A program made the position numbers and the translations under genes. A DNA stretch of 64,000 nucleotides from Lottia gigantea. Lineage: Eukaryota; Mollusca; Gastropoda; Lottiidae. Below the pieces are notes generated by a model, which saw nothing but the letters and a program-made list of their open reading frames with translations, made no database searches and was not told the origin of the DNA. The DNA is taken from assembly GCF_000327385.1 (NCBI RefSeq), contig NW_008710663.1:1878-65877 (forward strand), read 5' to 3'. Below, piece after piece: positions 45,704-57,321 of the stretch (position 1 is its first letter; every line of letters begins with the position of its first letter).

Positions 45704-46417
45704 TCAGAGACTAGAAAAAGACAAAGTGTAAATAGTCAATGGCTTGGATGTAAAATTTGTAATTTGTAATATAAATAAAATATTAAATTGTGTAACGAAC
45801 CTCAAAACCCATGTTTAATTTTACGCTTTAAAGGAAAACCGAAAAGGGTGTTGGCCCTCCTCCAACTCCAATAAAATTTGTTACCATTTTATTACTTGGC
45901 TGTATGGGTCAAGGTCGAGTTCAAGGAAGGTAACAGACATTATTTTTTTTCCAATTCAAAGGAAAAGCTGGTTGGTTTATTTACATATTTATTGCACATT
46001 AATGAGCCTAATTCAAGGCAGCCTAATGCCACAAAGTTCACAAAGTTCGCAATAGAATGATCCATCATTCCAGGGCATAGGCATATAGGTCCAAATAATA
46101 AATTATCCTAGTTTTCTTCTGTAAGTGATTGCAGGCCAGAGGTAACAGTGCCATGTCATTCTTTCATGAGATAAACTGAAGCCTACCGGCTGTACATGAT
46201 AAAAAGATAAAAAGAGCACGCTAGTACTACTGTCCTGACAAAATGTCCCTCATTGCACACTGCAATGACTGTTGTCGACTTAACTAGCTCTTACAGGAGT
46301 AGAAAAGTAGGACATAAAACACAATTTTTTTAATTTGTAACGTTTATTTGACCTTGGATTTTTTATATCACTATTTTTTAGGTTGAACCATGACATTATT
46401 TTGATTTTGATGAAAGT
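45704..46417. other. Spacer between the convergent lectin receptor and TBCK genes
   Basis: Contains the lectin receptor polyadenylation signal (45774), a SINE fragment (46195-46330) and, on the minus strand, an AATAAA at 46347-46352 suited to TBCK. No gene seen. Confidence 0.7.
46195..46330 (+). mobile_element. SINE 3' fragment downstream of the lectin receptor gene
   Basis: Contains TGTCCCTCATTGCACACTGC and GTAGAAAAGTAGGACATAAAA, matching the SINE 3' half. Diverged. Confidence 0.65.
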
Positions 46418-47598
46418 TTAAAAATCAGCAGGCGGCACTATGATTAATCCAGTTGAACGTAAAATATCAATTCCTTTATGTAGAACACAGACTCGCGAGT
46501 AACCTAATCTTACCAACTCATTAGCAAACTGAAATAACAAATAATAAATTATAAGCAAATTAAATATCAGAAAATACAGTAATCTTAATTACCTTAAACG
46601 ACCGATATAACTTCCAGATATATTAAGAGAAAAGTTTCTCTAGATTTTGGTGTATAGATTTCACAAATTTGAGCCAAAAATTTTGTTGACTTACAAAAAA
46701 ATCGGAATGGCCCTTTAATGCTATAAGTTTATAACATAAGGAGACTTTATTCAAATTTAATGAATAAATGAATTTGATTTTAGTTATTGACCAATAAGAT
46801 GATCAGAATGCCTCTAATGTTTTATAAGGGATTGTAGAGGGGTTTTCTAAGCCATCTTTACAATCCCTTTAAATTAAGTCCACAGGAAAAGGTTCTCTTC
46901 TCTAGTCCTACATTTTATAGAGGAATAGATCCATACTCACATTACTGGCATTTCGTCCTCGATTACCAACAATGACCTTGACCAGACTCTTACAAGAGTT
47001 CAAGGTCGTTACTGATTGACAAGGTGAAAGGTCACCTTCAGGAGAGAAAGCTGTTTGGAACGGTATATTGATACTGCCTGGTACATTACCACGTTTAAAT
47101 CTATTCCAGAGTTAAGTTATTTATAAGCTAGGATTAATTAAACCAAGGGTAAAAGATTTACTACATACATCACTATCAGATTCTGATGTTTTCAATAATA
47201 TTGTTTTATTTAGTGGCATTGCAAGACCTTCAGACATCTGACTGAGATTAGAATGGTGCAAATGGATGCTATCAGTGTCCCCAATACATTTCTAGTTTGA
47301 GGTATTTTTGAAGAAATTGTGTGATTTTCATACATTTCTAGTACTTCTGATGACTATTTACATATATTCAAGACCCTAATCAACTCCTAAAAATCGCAAA
47401 TCCTGAAAACGAAAAAGGATACTCTTCTATTGATCTGACATCAATAACTAATATCATTGGTTTTCCCGATTGCTTTTTCTTGGTTGGACTTTTAGTATGA
47501 CGTGGTCCAGCTAGCTCTCCCAGTTCTATCAAATCTTCAGCTGATATCCTCGGACATTTCTCTGATTTTAAATCTTCTATACTTATGGCTTCCATAGA
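46418..47598 (-). other. TBCK: TBCK rhodanese-like domain (exons 22-24)
   Basis: [37 protein letters not shown] and VCVLHKGID follow the rhodanese fold pattern. No catalytic Cys is visible at the active-site loop, as in human TBCK. Exon 22 uses a weak donor (GTATCC), supported by phase and by the match across the junction. Confidence 0.85.
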
Positions 47599-50500
47599 CT
47601 GAAATAGATACATCTTTTCATAATGAAATTCTTTCTTATTTATGTTGATATACAGTAGAAACTTTATAAAGCGACCACTTTAAGGTACAGCCTCTTTTTT
47701 CGTTTTGTTTCGACAACTAACAGCTGTGACCATGAAAAATTTAGATGATTATCTTTTATTTAAATTTTCTCACCAGTTCTGTTTGAGGCTGTTCATTGTA
47801 ATCACGACTGTAATACGATAAATTAGGTCGCATATCATTAACCTTTTTCATTGGACGAGCATGTTGACGATAGGTGGCGCTTTTAGGTGTACTGCAGAAA
47901 ATACGAATTGAATCTTGAACACACTGTTCTATACTAATCTCTGAAACGAGGCAAGAAAAAATTTTATCAGCAGGATAGCAATTTTCATAATTTTCAGCCA
48001 AAAAACCTTTGATGAAAGGCTGGTTATTCAAACATTTTATATAATCACAATTTTTTTCAAAGTTTTTCGATACCTCATATTTGATATATTAGGCAATTCG
48101 CAACATTTAATATTGATGTAAGTAATACAATAGAGGATCTTACAATTATTAGAAATAATACCTAGAGTTCAATTGACAGCCTAGAGCAGAGGTTTTAACC
48201 CTAGGAGTAGTTTTGAACTTTTTTGGGGTAATGAGCCACACAGTAGAGTAGCATAAAATGTGTGGAATATTATAATAAAAGTCATTCTATTCAGTCAGGC
48301 TACATTCTAATTCAATGAAAAAGATTGCAGGGAAAACCTTAGAGAGCATCACGAAATAGTAAGGATTTATGGGGGAGTGTAATGCAATAGATCAAGGATT
48401 GAAAACTTAAAATGTCTACCTGGCATGTCAGAGAATAGTAGAATACATTCATTAAAACCATACGATAATAGCCTCGCTCTCAGCTGTTGTAATATAGCCA
48501 CTCCAATACATAGTGGGAAGGATGAGTTGCCTAGCAACAGTGTATCCCACAGATGTAAGACTTTGTGCAGTGGAAAAACATCTGAAATTAGTAGAACAAA
48601 TCAAATACATAATTAGGAACGTATTATCTCGACCTATCCTGGAATCGAAACCTGGACCTTCAGGTTAGCGAGCAACCGTCTTACTCACTGAGCCACCGGG
48701 GCTCCCTCAGACTTTATAAGACAAGATTTATAAACAAAAAGATTGCTGATCATTCCAAGATAGCTTCTTATCATAATAGGAATTTTAAAGTAACAATTTT
48801 ACTTACGAGCATACATAGTTAGGAACCAAGGAATAGCATATAACTGAAATATAGACAGTTTTATATATTATTATTGAAATCTGAATGAAATGGTACAAAT
48901 AGGACTTCCTGCAGCACACGTGGGCTCAGTTTATTGTTCCATCCGAACGACTAGGCGATCTTTCTATGTCAGCCCCTAGGACCTGCATCACATTCAGAGA
49001 CCAAAACTTCTGTATAATTCTTTCAAGAAACAAAGCAATAAGCGTCATCTTCCACTCTTCATTTAACATAATTGAAACCAGGGTCTAAACTTACATCAGG
49101 AATAAATCCTATACCATCTAAATGATTTCCTAACTCAGCATCATGGAATGTAATCAGATGAGAAAATACAGCCAAGTATTCTGAAAAAAAATACAAAAGC
49201 AGTAAAATTTGATGTTAAATAAGCTATTCCTGATAAAGGTTTGGTTACTTCTGATTTAGTGTCAAACAGCCACAAAGAGAACCAGACCTGTTCCAGTTAT
49301 TTCAAACCATAAAACAGACACTGTTTTCAGGGTTCTAAGCACCACTTCTTCAAATATCCCAGGGCAAAAAACATGGCCTGTTGTTGTGACAACACAGCTT
49401 GTCATAGCGACAGAACAAATGTTTCTTCAGATTTCAGATTTTTCGGTATTATTTATTTTTTAATATTTTGAGATAATCTCTGATAGACTGTCCTACCTTG
49501 TATCACAGCTGAGTTGTCTTTTAAGAAAAAATTATGAAGATATTTAGGAATGAAGGCCTTTAAGCAAGCATACGCCAACGCTGAAATTGAGACAAATCAT
49601 TTAAATATACCTTCATCAGGTAATGTCGCTAATTGAAACAAAGGTCAGTATAAATTGAGAACTTGGGTCGTAGCAAGTGAGAATGGCGCTGGAAACAATA
49701 ATTGAGACTTGTACAATGAGTTTACTTTATTAAGACACTATTACCCAGTCATATTTGATTTCCAGTCGTTAGAACAATAGAATATTTAAAATTTAGAAAA
49801 GAAGCCAGTCTAAAGCAACCAGAGAGAAGAAAATAAATTTGATACCTTCATGGTTGAAGTTTAAGGCTAGAAACGGAGCACACAATGAATCTAAGCCTTG
49901 CCAATATACATAGTGAGAATGACTAACTACCCAGGCTTTTAATACACGTTTAAATTTATAATGAGCTGTCGGGGAGGAGAGTAGTTGATGATATTGATGA
50001 CATCGTGGTATATCTACTTCAATCTGAAAAGATGATAATATAAAAATTTATTGTATTATTATAATATTAAAGTGATATTACGTCTTAGAATGAACATAAA
50101 ACTTATGAATTTAAAACTTGGCCAATATATTCATCAGTAGATATACCTGATGTCATAAATAACATAACAGGATCCTTATATAATCTGATAAATCCAAAAA
50201 ACTTAATAAATATGCAATTAACTATTGAAAACGCTTAATATTAAGATTAAGTATTTTTCAATAATTACTTAGTATTATGAATTTTCTAGATTTTACAGGG
50301 ATTCTGTTGTAACTTTATGACACCAGGTAAATTCACTGATGAATATATACTCATATTGACCATTCTTGAGAATTAAATCTAATGTTCATTCCAAGACGTA
50401 TCACTTTAACAGGACTGGAAGCAACCCATGATCTTTATCAATGTTTATTGGAACATATTGTATATTGAAATATTGTTAATACATGTGTATACTTTAAACA

Positions 50501-53500
50501 TGATGAAGACTGGCTGGTATTGTAATCAGAGGTGGACAGATCAGTCCTGGGCCCTTGGACAAATGGGTTTCCTCCAGTCCCTCAATCCACCGGTTTACAG
50601 GATTGTAAGTATAGAACAGTAGAGCTACCTGTCTGTCAGTGGTGGTAGGTGTTTCTTTATCTATATTATCATATTCACCATCTATATCACCCTGAAAACA
50701 CAGAAATTCATCATCTTCTCTCAAACTTTTCTTATTTTACGTAAAAATATCTCAAATAAATATTATTAGCTATGTAGATTCTCTAAAGAAGGCTGCTCAA
50801 AACAAAAATACATAATATTTATTTATTTATTATATGCATTTCCCTGCAAAGGGATGCCTAGTTGACAAACTCTCGAATACTCAGTAAACATTATTAGCAA
50901 TGTAGACTCTCTGAAAGTTGACAAACCTAAATAACTATTTTAATAATATCACTTCCCTTAAAGAGATCTATGAGTCGACATAAATTAAATATATAATTTT
51001 TTGTGAACGCTCTGAAAGGCTTCCAGAGTTCTTGTCAATGATCCTCAATAGAAAGTCTGACCAGAAGAAAAAAGGGAATCATTACTTACCTCAACCTCTA
51101 AGAGAGCAGCCCAAACATGAGCTCTGACCAACGGAGGAATATCTAGCCTGGCTTCTTTCCAGATATATGGACGTTTGTACGGGTAGGCCTTTAATAACCT
51201 CTCATACAGAATTATACGGTGAAACTGAAAACAGCAAATTTATTTTAGAAGGGTGGGGTCAAGGGATGGAACTTGGAAAACTTTTTCACCTTCAAACATT
51301 TTAATCTACACATTAAGATGAAAGCTACATGATACAAAAATCCTCATCGGAACCGAGGAATGGGGAAAACCACAGATAATTTCTAAATCCAGGAAAGGCC
51401 TTAGCAATCTTATTAAATTTAGGCAAAGGATAGATAGCCTCAGGATTAATAAAAACATAACTGAAAAAAGAAACGACACTGTTAAAGTTTGGTCGATGTT
51501 TCAAAGTGAGGCAATAACCACCATTTGCTAGAAAAATTCTTGCATCAAATATAACAGACCATTGTCCAGACAAATTCTCAGGAAAACTCTAATATTTTTT
51601 TGCGTCTCACAACATAAAAACCCAGCCTACCTGATATTCTATATCTCGTTCTTTAATAACCAGCGGTAAACTGGCTGTATCAGATAAATCACCAGAACTA
51701 GGCGACGTGGGTAATCCTAGATTACTGTTAGCTCTGAAACATTAAGACAAACTGTCATGCTCTTATATATAATATATACCAGGGAGATATACACACACTA
51801 TAGCAAGTAGCGAAATCTATTTAGCTTGTTTTACTTTTTATCTTCAATGTTACAGTATCCTCAAGAAATCAGAATTATCAACATAGAAATTCTTCAGAAA
51901 TTCTTTAATTAAGAAATATTCGTTAAAATTACTTTGGACCAATGTTTAGTGTGTATCAAACCTAAATGACTTAAATTGATACTTAACAAATACTCACTCA
52001 TCTTCTAAAAGAGGGTAATATGCCTTCTCTTCTATATCTTGTAGCCTCTGTAAACAATAGCACAATCATTTTATCATAAATTTACTTATTTCTCTATATA
52101 ATACTGTCTGTATAGTGTTATCAAATCAATATTGATAGTGTATATCCATTTAAACTTAACAGTAAAAAAAAAATCCCAATACCAAGTTATTCCTAACTGT
52201 TACTCAATATTGGAAGTAGACTTAACTGGCAAATCAAATAAAAACTGACCACATCAAAGTTCAATTTTAAACAAAATAATAACTTACATTTCTCAATTGA
52301 TCTTGTGACAGGACGACTTTAGTTTGATCCAGTAATTCCCCTTGATCTCTGATATGACCAGACACTTCACCCTCACATCCACATAGTCTAAAAATAACAC
52401 GTCCCAAAAAATAAATATAGGTCACATAAAAATTCCAATATTTTCCCTATCTTTTTTTCCGCCATTTTGAATTCTGTCTACACCTGCTATTTCAACTTTA
52501 TTGAACGTCCAGTCCATGAACCAATTTAGCCGCCCCATATTTATGTTTTAAAAACAAAAAAGGCAGATAACTTACAATGGTAGAAGTGTGATGGGTGGAT
52601 GTGACTTGATCAATCCAGCCTTTTTTAAAATGGACTCTAATTCACCTCCAGCTAGACGCCATAAATAATAAACTTCTTCCATTGAACGTTGAGACAGATG
52701 ATCTGGGTCTAAAATAAACAAAACAGTTATTCAATTTTCAAACAGAGTGTGGATTTGACTTTTGGATCATGTATGTTGTTGAGTTTGACTTGCAGTTTAG
52801 ACAGATACCAGGCCCATAACTGAAAAATTTAGAAAACTTGAATGACTTGTTGACCCCCACTAAGACCCTGGGCTAGCACCATATATTTGCAGTTTTTTAA
52901 TTGTATACAGTAACTAAGTTAATAAGTTGAAGCAATATTTCCACTCAATATTATGGTGTCTGTTTTATGCCAACTTATTGATTTTATGTCAGCACAGGGA
53001 GCGTTCTATTTATGGTGACACAGATTTTTCTAAATATACTTGACAGCATGAAGGGGTGCGCATTATATTCACAATTATACAGTACATGTCATTTTATCAG
53101 ATTATGTTTAGTCCCTACCCCTATACCTAATGTACAACTTTTACATAATAAAATAATGAAGTTTACCTAACACCGAGAGTTGATCAAGTACAGGTAATTC
53201 TAAATCTAATGATCTAGGTTTTACTGACAATATCTTATAACCATTCTTATATGGTACCTAAAATAATAAAAATAGATATACCTATAAATATTATTAGCTA
53301 TGTGGACTCTCTGAAACGTATGCCGAGTTGGTAAACCTAAATTATATTAGCTATGTGGACTCTCTGAAAGGTATGCTGAGTTGATAAACCTAAATTATAT
53401 TAGCTATGGGAACTCTCGTACCACTTTTCATTATGAAAAATTCATTAGCTGGTAACAATGTTTTGCCATGATGTTGTTTTTGGATTTTGCATTGAGTTTT

Positions 53501-56316
53501 TAATGGTTACCACTTAGTTTTATTTTACAGGGGAAATTTTAAAAGTCCAAGAAATTAAATTGAATTAAAACAAAAATACAAAAAATTAAAAAGGAAGAAG
53601 AAACGAAATCTCCTCACCTCCTGAGAGTTTAACACAGTAAATATAGAATGATGTTTTAACTGTTGACAACTCGGACGTTTACTGGGTGATTTCGTTAAAC
53701 ACCATTTTATAAAAGATAATAACTCAACAGATATATTCTGAAAAAAAAATGTAATACAGTACAATCAGGGCAATATTTGCCAGACAAGTATGTTTGTCTG
53801 TCTAAAGTGTCTGGTTGAAAATAGCCTCCATAGGACATAAAGTATAAAATTTTGATTGTTTACAACAAAAAAAATAACTCTCTTAACGAGTCTTACCTGA
53901 AGTTTATCTTCAAACCCACAATCCTTAGCAAGAAATTCTAATGGATCTTTTTCTAGAAAAAAAATTAACACCTTTGATATCATCGAATCTGGTTTTTTGA
54001 CAAACCTTGGTACAAATACCATGTGGACTCTCTGAAAGTGATGCTGAGTTGATAAACTTCAAATAAACATTACCAGCTATATGGATTCTCTGAAAGGGTT
54101 GTCAACTTGATAATCTCAAATATAAATTTGTACTGTACCTGATTTTATCAGTCTAGCACATTTATTTAAAATTTCTTCTATAGAACAATCTGACCATAAT
54201 TCTTCTTTCTGGAATAAAAATAGAATTGAGAACCAGAATCACTTGTAAAACTTCGGTAGGGACACAGTCTGGTGTCAGTAGAACATACAATATGAAGTTT
54301 AAAGATGGGTTTCCTTATTTTTTAGTGTCAAATTAAGCAAACTATTTGATTAATTGGTGTTTCTAATGAATTATCATGTAATCTTAATCATATTATTATG
54401 TTCTTATTGCATATAATTAAGAGTTTTAACCAATCAAATATGTCAATGTATGTACAGTCTGGATAAACGAAAAAATACTTTTTGACTTTTTGACTTTTCT
54501 CCGTCACTCATTGGAATTCTACTTCCAATTTAGCTATGAATTAATTATGGACATGTGAGACAAACGGGTGTTTTTCCAAGTCATTAGAAAACCTTTACTT
54601 TCTATTCATATAAGTATTAACATTTTCACTTTTATAAATAATAATAAGGGAACCCATCTTTAAAGCATTTTAATTATAATAGTTTAATGGTATATTAGAA
54701 GCAATAGTTATAGATCAATAATTAATATAATTTGAATATTGGTATATTGATAAACATATTGCTTACCAGAAGTACTTCTAACAACACAATACCCAGAGAC
54801 CAGCAGTCAGCTTTGGGACCAGACGGTGGGGAAATCCCCTTCTCACAATTTTCATCCACCACCACTGGTCCACAACAAAACACTTCTGGCGCCATATACT
54901 TCGCTTTCCTGGAATAATTCAAGTCTTATGGTTAAGCAGAATAAATCATCAAAAACCAAACATCAATATCAGTTTCCATAATTAGCATACTTAATACTAA
55001 ATATCATATATCTATGTTTGCAGTACAGGGGGCAGGGAAATTAATGGAAAAAATTACCCAATGGGAAAAGAGACGTCTGCTCCCTCATCTGTCATGTGAT
55101 ACAGCCCGTATTCTGACAGCTTTACTTCATTCTACAAAATAGGTAAATCAAAAAAGATAAAATAAAATAAACATTTACTATGTGAACTTGGATGTGGACT
55201 TGACAAACCAAAATACTAAATAGAAACTATTAGCTACGTAGACTCTCAGCTCAAAATATCATAAGTGATGTGGACTCTCTGAAAGAACAGACATTTTTCT
55301 GTATATCTGAACTAAATTAAGAAAAAGTCTGAGAACATACTTTTTGAGTAAGTAGAATATTATCCAGTGAAATATTTCTATGTGTCAGGTTTTTAGATTG
55401 GACGTAAGTTAATCCTTTTAATATTTCAAAAGCCAGCTCTATCACCTTCTTCTCACTGAAACAAAATGAACATGAATGGAGTTTTACTTCCTACTGTTCT
55501 GGGATAATGAAAACGGGCAATACCATGCAGTGTACAATGAGGGAAATTTTGCCGGGACATTTTTGATTTCCAACTGTCGAGGGATCTTTAAAGTACAACC
55601 AGCCATCTGTAGCATATATTTCAGACATTTTAAAACAAAATAAGACAACCAATTGACATTATTTAACCTACCTGTGAAAATGATCAGTTTTGACTTTATT
55701 CTGGAGGTTATCTTTATAATACTCTGATACTACTATTAACCTTTCTGTAATATAAAACAACAGATAGCTTAGTGAACTGAGTACAAAGACAAGCTGGTTT
55801 GAAAACCTAAGGTAAACCTTATAAAATCATTACCAAAGGGTCAGGTCAACAACTAGTTTGTTATTCTTGTCGAATCATTTCCAAAAATTTTACAAAGGAC
55901 CAGTTGGTAGAAAGGATCAGATACAACTTAGGGAGTTACCCTTGTAAAATCATTGTCAAGTGTTTGTTTAAGAACTAGCTGGGAGACAGGATTCTAGAGA
56001 ACCTATATGTTATCATCATAAGTGGTTAAGGTCAAGGATCAGCTGATAGACTGGATCCTTCAAATTGTATGCTTGTGAACTTTTAATGTTTTATGTTTTG
56101 TCTTCAAATCAAATAAAACTCACCATGTTTTGTTCTGACGATGTCTAAATATTTACAGATATTGGGATGTTCATATGTTTTTAAAACTTGAAATCGTCCC
56201 AATATTTTAATAGAGTTGGGTGTTAGTGGCAGGCCATTAGCTCCACATTTATCATTAGGATAACTGGCTGCGAAAAATGTCTGAACACCAAATTCAGCCT
56301 TTCCTAAAGCTGTCAT
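46418..56316 (-). CDS. TBCK: TBC1 domain-containing kinase-like protein
   Basis: Twenty-four minus-strand exons: 56316-56124, 55744-55672, 55455-55341, 55131-55058, 54908-54767, 54208-54139, 53952-53897, 53737-53618, 53257-53167, 52708-52576, 52387-52288, 52047-51998, 51733-51631, 51224-51090, 50691-50629, 50023-49846, 49580-49497, 49180-49095, 48843-48807, 48581-48420, 47940-47774, 47598-47423, 47100-46941, 46528-46418. They sum to 2,679 nt (892 aa); human TBCK is about 893. Order: pseudokinase, TBC (Rab-GAP-like), rhodanese-like domain. Near-identical anchors to the human protein include [57 protein letters not shown] and [13 protein letters not shown] supports mTOR signalling and is part of the FERRY endosomal complex in mammals. 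AATAAA follows the stop at 46352-46347. Confidence 0.96.
46825..46870. mobile_element. Collapsed copy of the AAGGGATTGTAAAG inverted-repeat element
   Basis: AAGGGATTGTAGAGGGGTTTTC is followed almost at once by the inverted end TTTACAATCCCTTT, leaving only the two termini. It lies between TBCK's last two exons. Confidence 0.55.
48610..48716 (-). mobile_element. SINE head fragment in TBCK intron
   Basis: Reverse complement of the tRNA-like head of the SINE at 25543, including CGGTGGCTCAGTGAG and GCTCGCTAACCTGAAGGTCC, with several differences, so older. It lies just upstream of TBCK exon 20, in the intron 48582-48806. Confidence 0.8.
48895..49005 (-). mobile_element. SINE middle fragment in TBCK intron
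   Basis: Reverse complement shows GTGATGCAGGTCCTAGGGGCTGACAT-type sequence and CTAGTCGTTCGGATGGAACAATAAA, matching the middle of the SINE at 25543. A separate truncated insertion. Confidence 0.7.
50750..55300. repeat. Dispersed motif family in TBCK introns (AGCTATGTGGACTCTCTGAAAGG)
   Basis: Units of about 50-60 bp with AGCTATGTGGACTCTCTGAA and ATGCTGAGTTGATAAACC occur at about 50765, 50870, 53285, 53342, 53400, 54020, 54075, 55220 and 55265, spread over at least five introns. A reverse-complement relative lies at about 40185-40250 in the lectin receptor gene. Confidence 0.75.
55465..55625 (-). mobile_element. SINE 3' half in TBCK intron 2
   Basis: Reverse complement runs from AAAGATCCCTCGACAGTTGG through CCTCATTGTACACTGCATGG to AAGTAAAACTCCATTCATG, the 3' half of the SINE family. 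Confidence 0.75.
55850..56090. repeat. Dispersed motif family (CAGCTGGTAGACAGGATCC) in TBCK intron 1
   Basis: Degenerate units of about 75 bp with AGCTGGTAGACAGGATCCT and GAACCTAAGTTGTTATC. The same family appears at about 22255-22410 in the lectin receptor gene and 59400-59640 in AIMP1 intron 5. Confidence 0.7.
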
Positions 56317-57321
56317 TTTTAGTCTTGGTTATCAGATAATAGGCTACACTGGTACCTTTTTGACATCTGAAAAAAAAATAATATTTTCATGATCAGTTCT
56401 AATTCCATCAAATAAATTGCTTTGAGACATAGGCCAGTGCTTTTATTGATATAAGTCTCAATACACCTTCATACAATAGGCATCTTGGCAATCATGTGAC
56501 CAACACCCCTATTGGGGAAAATAGACTGTAACCACTGTAGGGTAGGAACGGTTAAAGGGACAGCATTAGTGTTTTTTGAAAAATCTTTTGAGTCTGTCTC
56601 CAGTTTAAATAACCTACACTACAAGGGCCACCTACTGTGATACTGTTATTTTTAAAATTAACCTTCAATAAATAATTCATCTCCTCAAAATTGGACTTCT
56701 TAGAACATTTCTTAGTGTTGTCAAACTGGCTTCATTTCAACTTCATTCTTGACAGAACAAGCAAATCGAAAGTAGAGATAACAAAATGTCATCTTGAAAT
56801 GATTGACTGAGACAACGATCTAAGAATTTCGAGACTATTCCTTTAACTCTGATCAGTGGACGGTAATATTATGCACACAATTCAATAAGATTATATTCCT
56901 TAATTAAGAGAATTGACATAAAATTTGAAATATTTGAGATATCGATTTCCACCCACTCACCGTACTTCCTGAATTACTCCCCTTTATAACTCTTTAATGT
57001 GGAAAGATCAGAAAAGGTGTTACTTCCGTTCATGCTGGAAAGTAAATAAGAAAAGTTTCTCTAAACTTTCATCATCAAAAAAAAGAGTTTCTAACTCATG
57101 ATATTTCAAGTTTTGAGGTAAAATTTTCAAGAACAACTTAAAAGGTAGTCACTGATGTGAGAACAGCCGAAGATTATTCTCTAAAATGGTTTATTTTTTG
57201 AAAATATGAAACAGGCTGTGGCTTCAAAAGGTTTTCTTTCAATTTGTCCACGTTTTTAACAATAAGCTGCTATACTTATCTTTGTATGGTAGCTATTTTA
57301 AACTTTTGAATGTTTTGCAGG
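56317..57321. promoter_or_regulatory. Head-to-head TBCK/AIMP1 intergenic region
   Basis: About 1 kb separates the two start codons and must hold both promoters and the 5' UTRs; AIMP1's ATG follows a TTTTGCAG acceptor by one base, so its 5' UTR is probably spliced. No TATA box or clear core element was identified. Confidence 0.6.

Larger units (their letters stand above)
53618..56316 (-). other. TBCK: TBCK pseudokinase domain (exons 1-8)
   Basis: The catalytic-loop position reads [12 protein letters not shown], with Asn where kinases have the HRD Asp, and the DFG position reads SEYG. The APE-type segment is kept (YMAPEVF) as is the DxWSxG motif (DCWSLG). This matches the known lack of kinase motifs in vertebrate TBCK. 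Confidence 0.9.
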
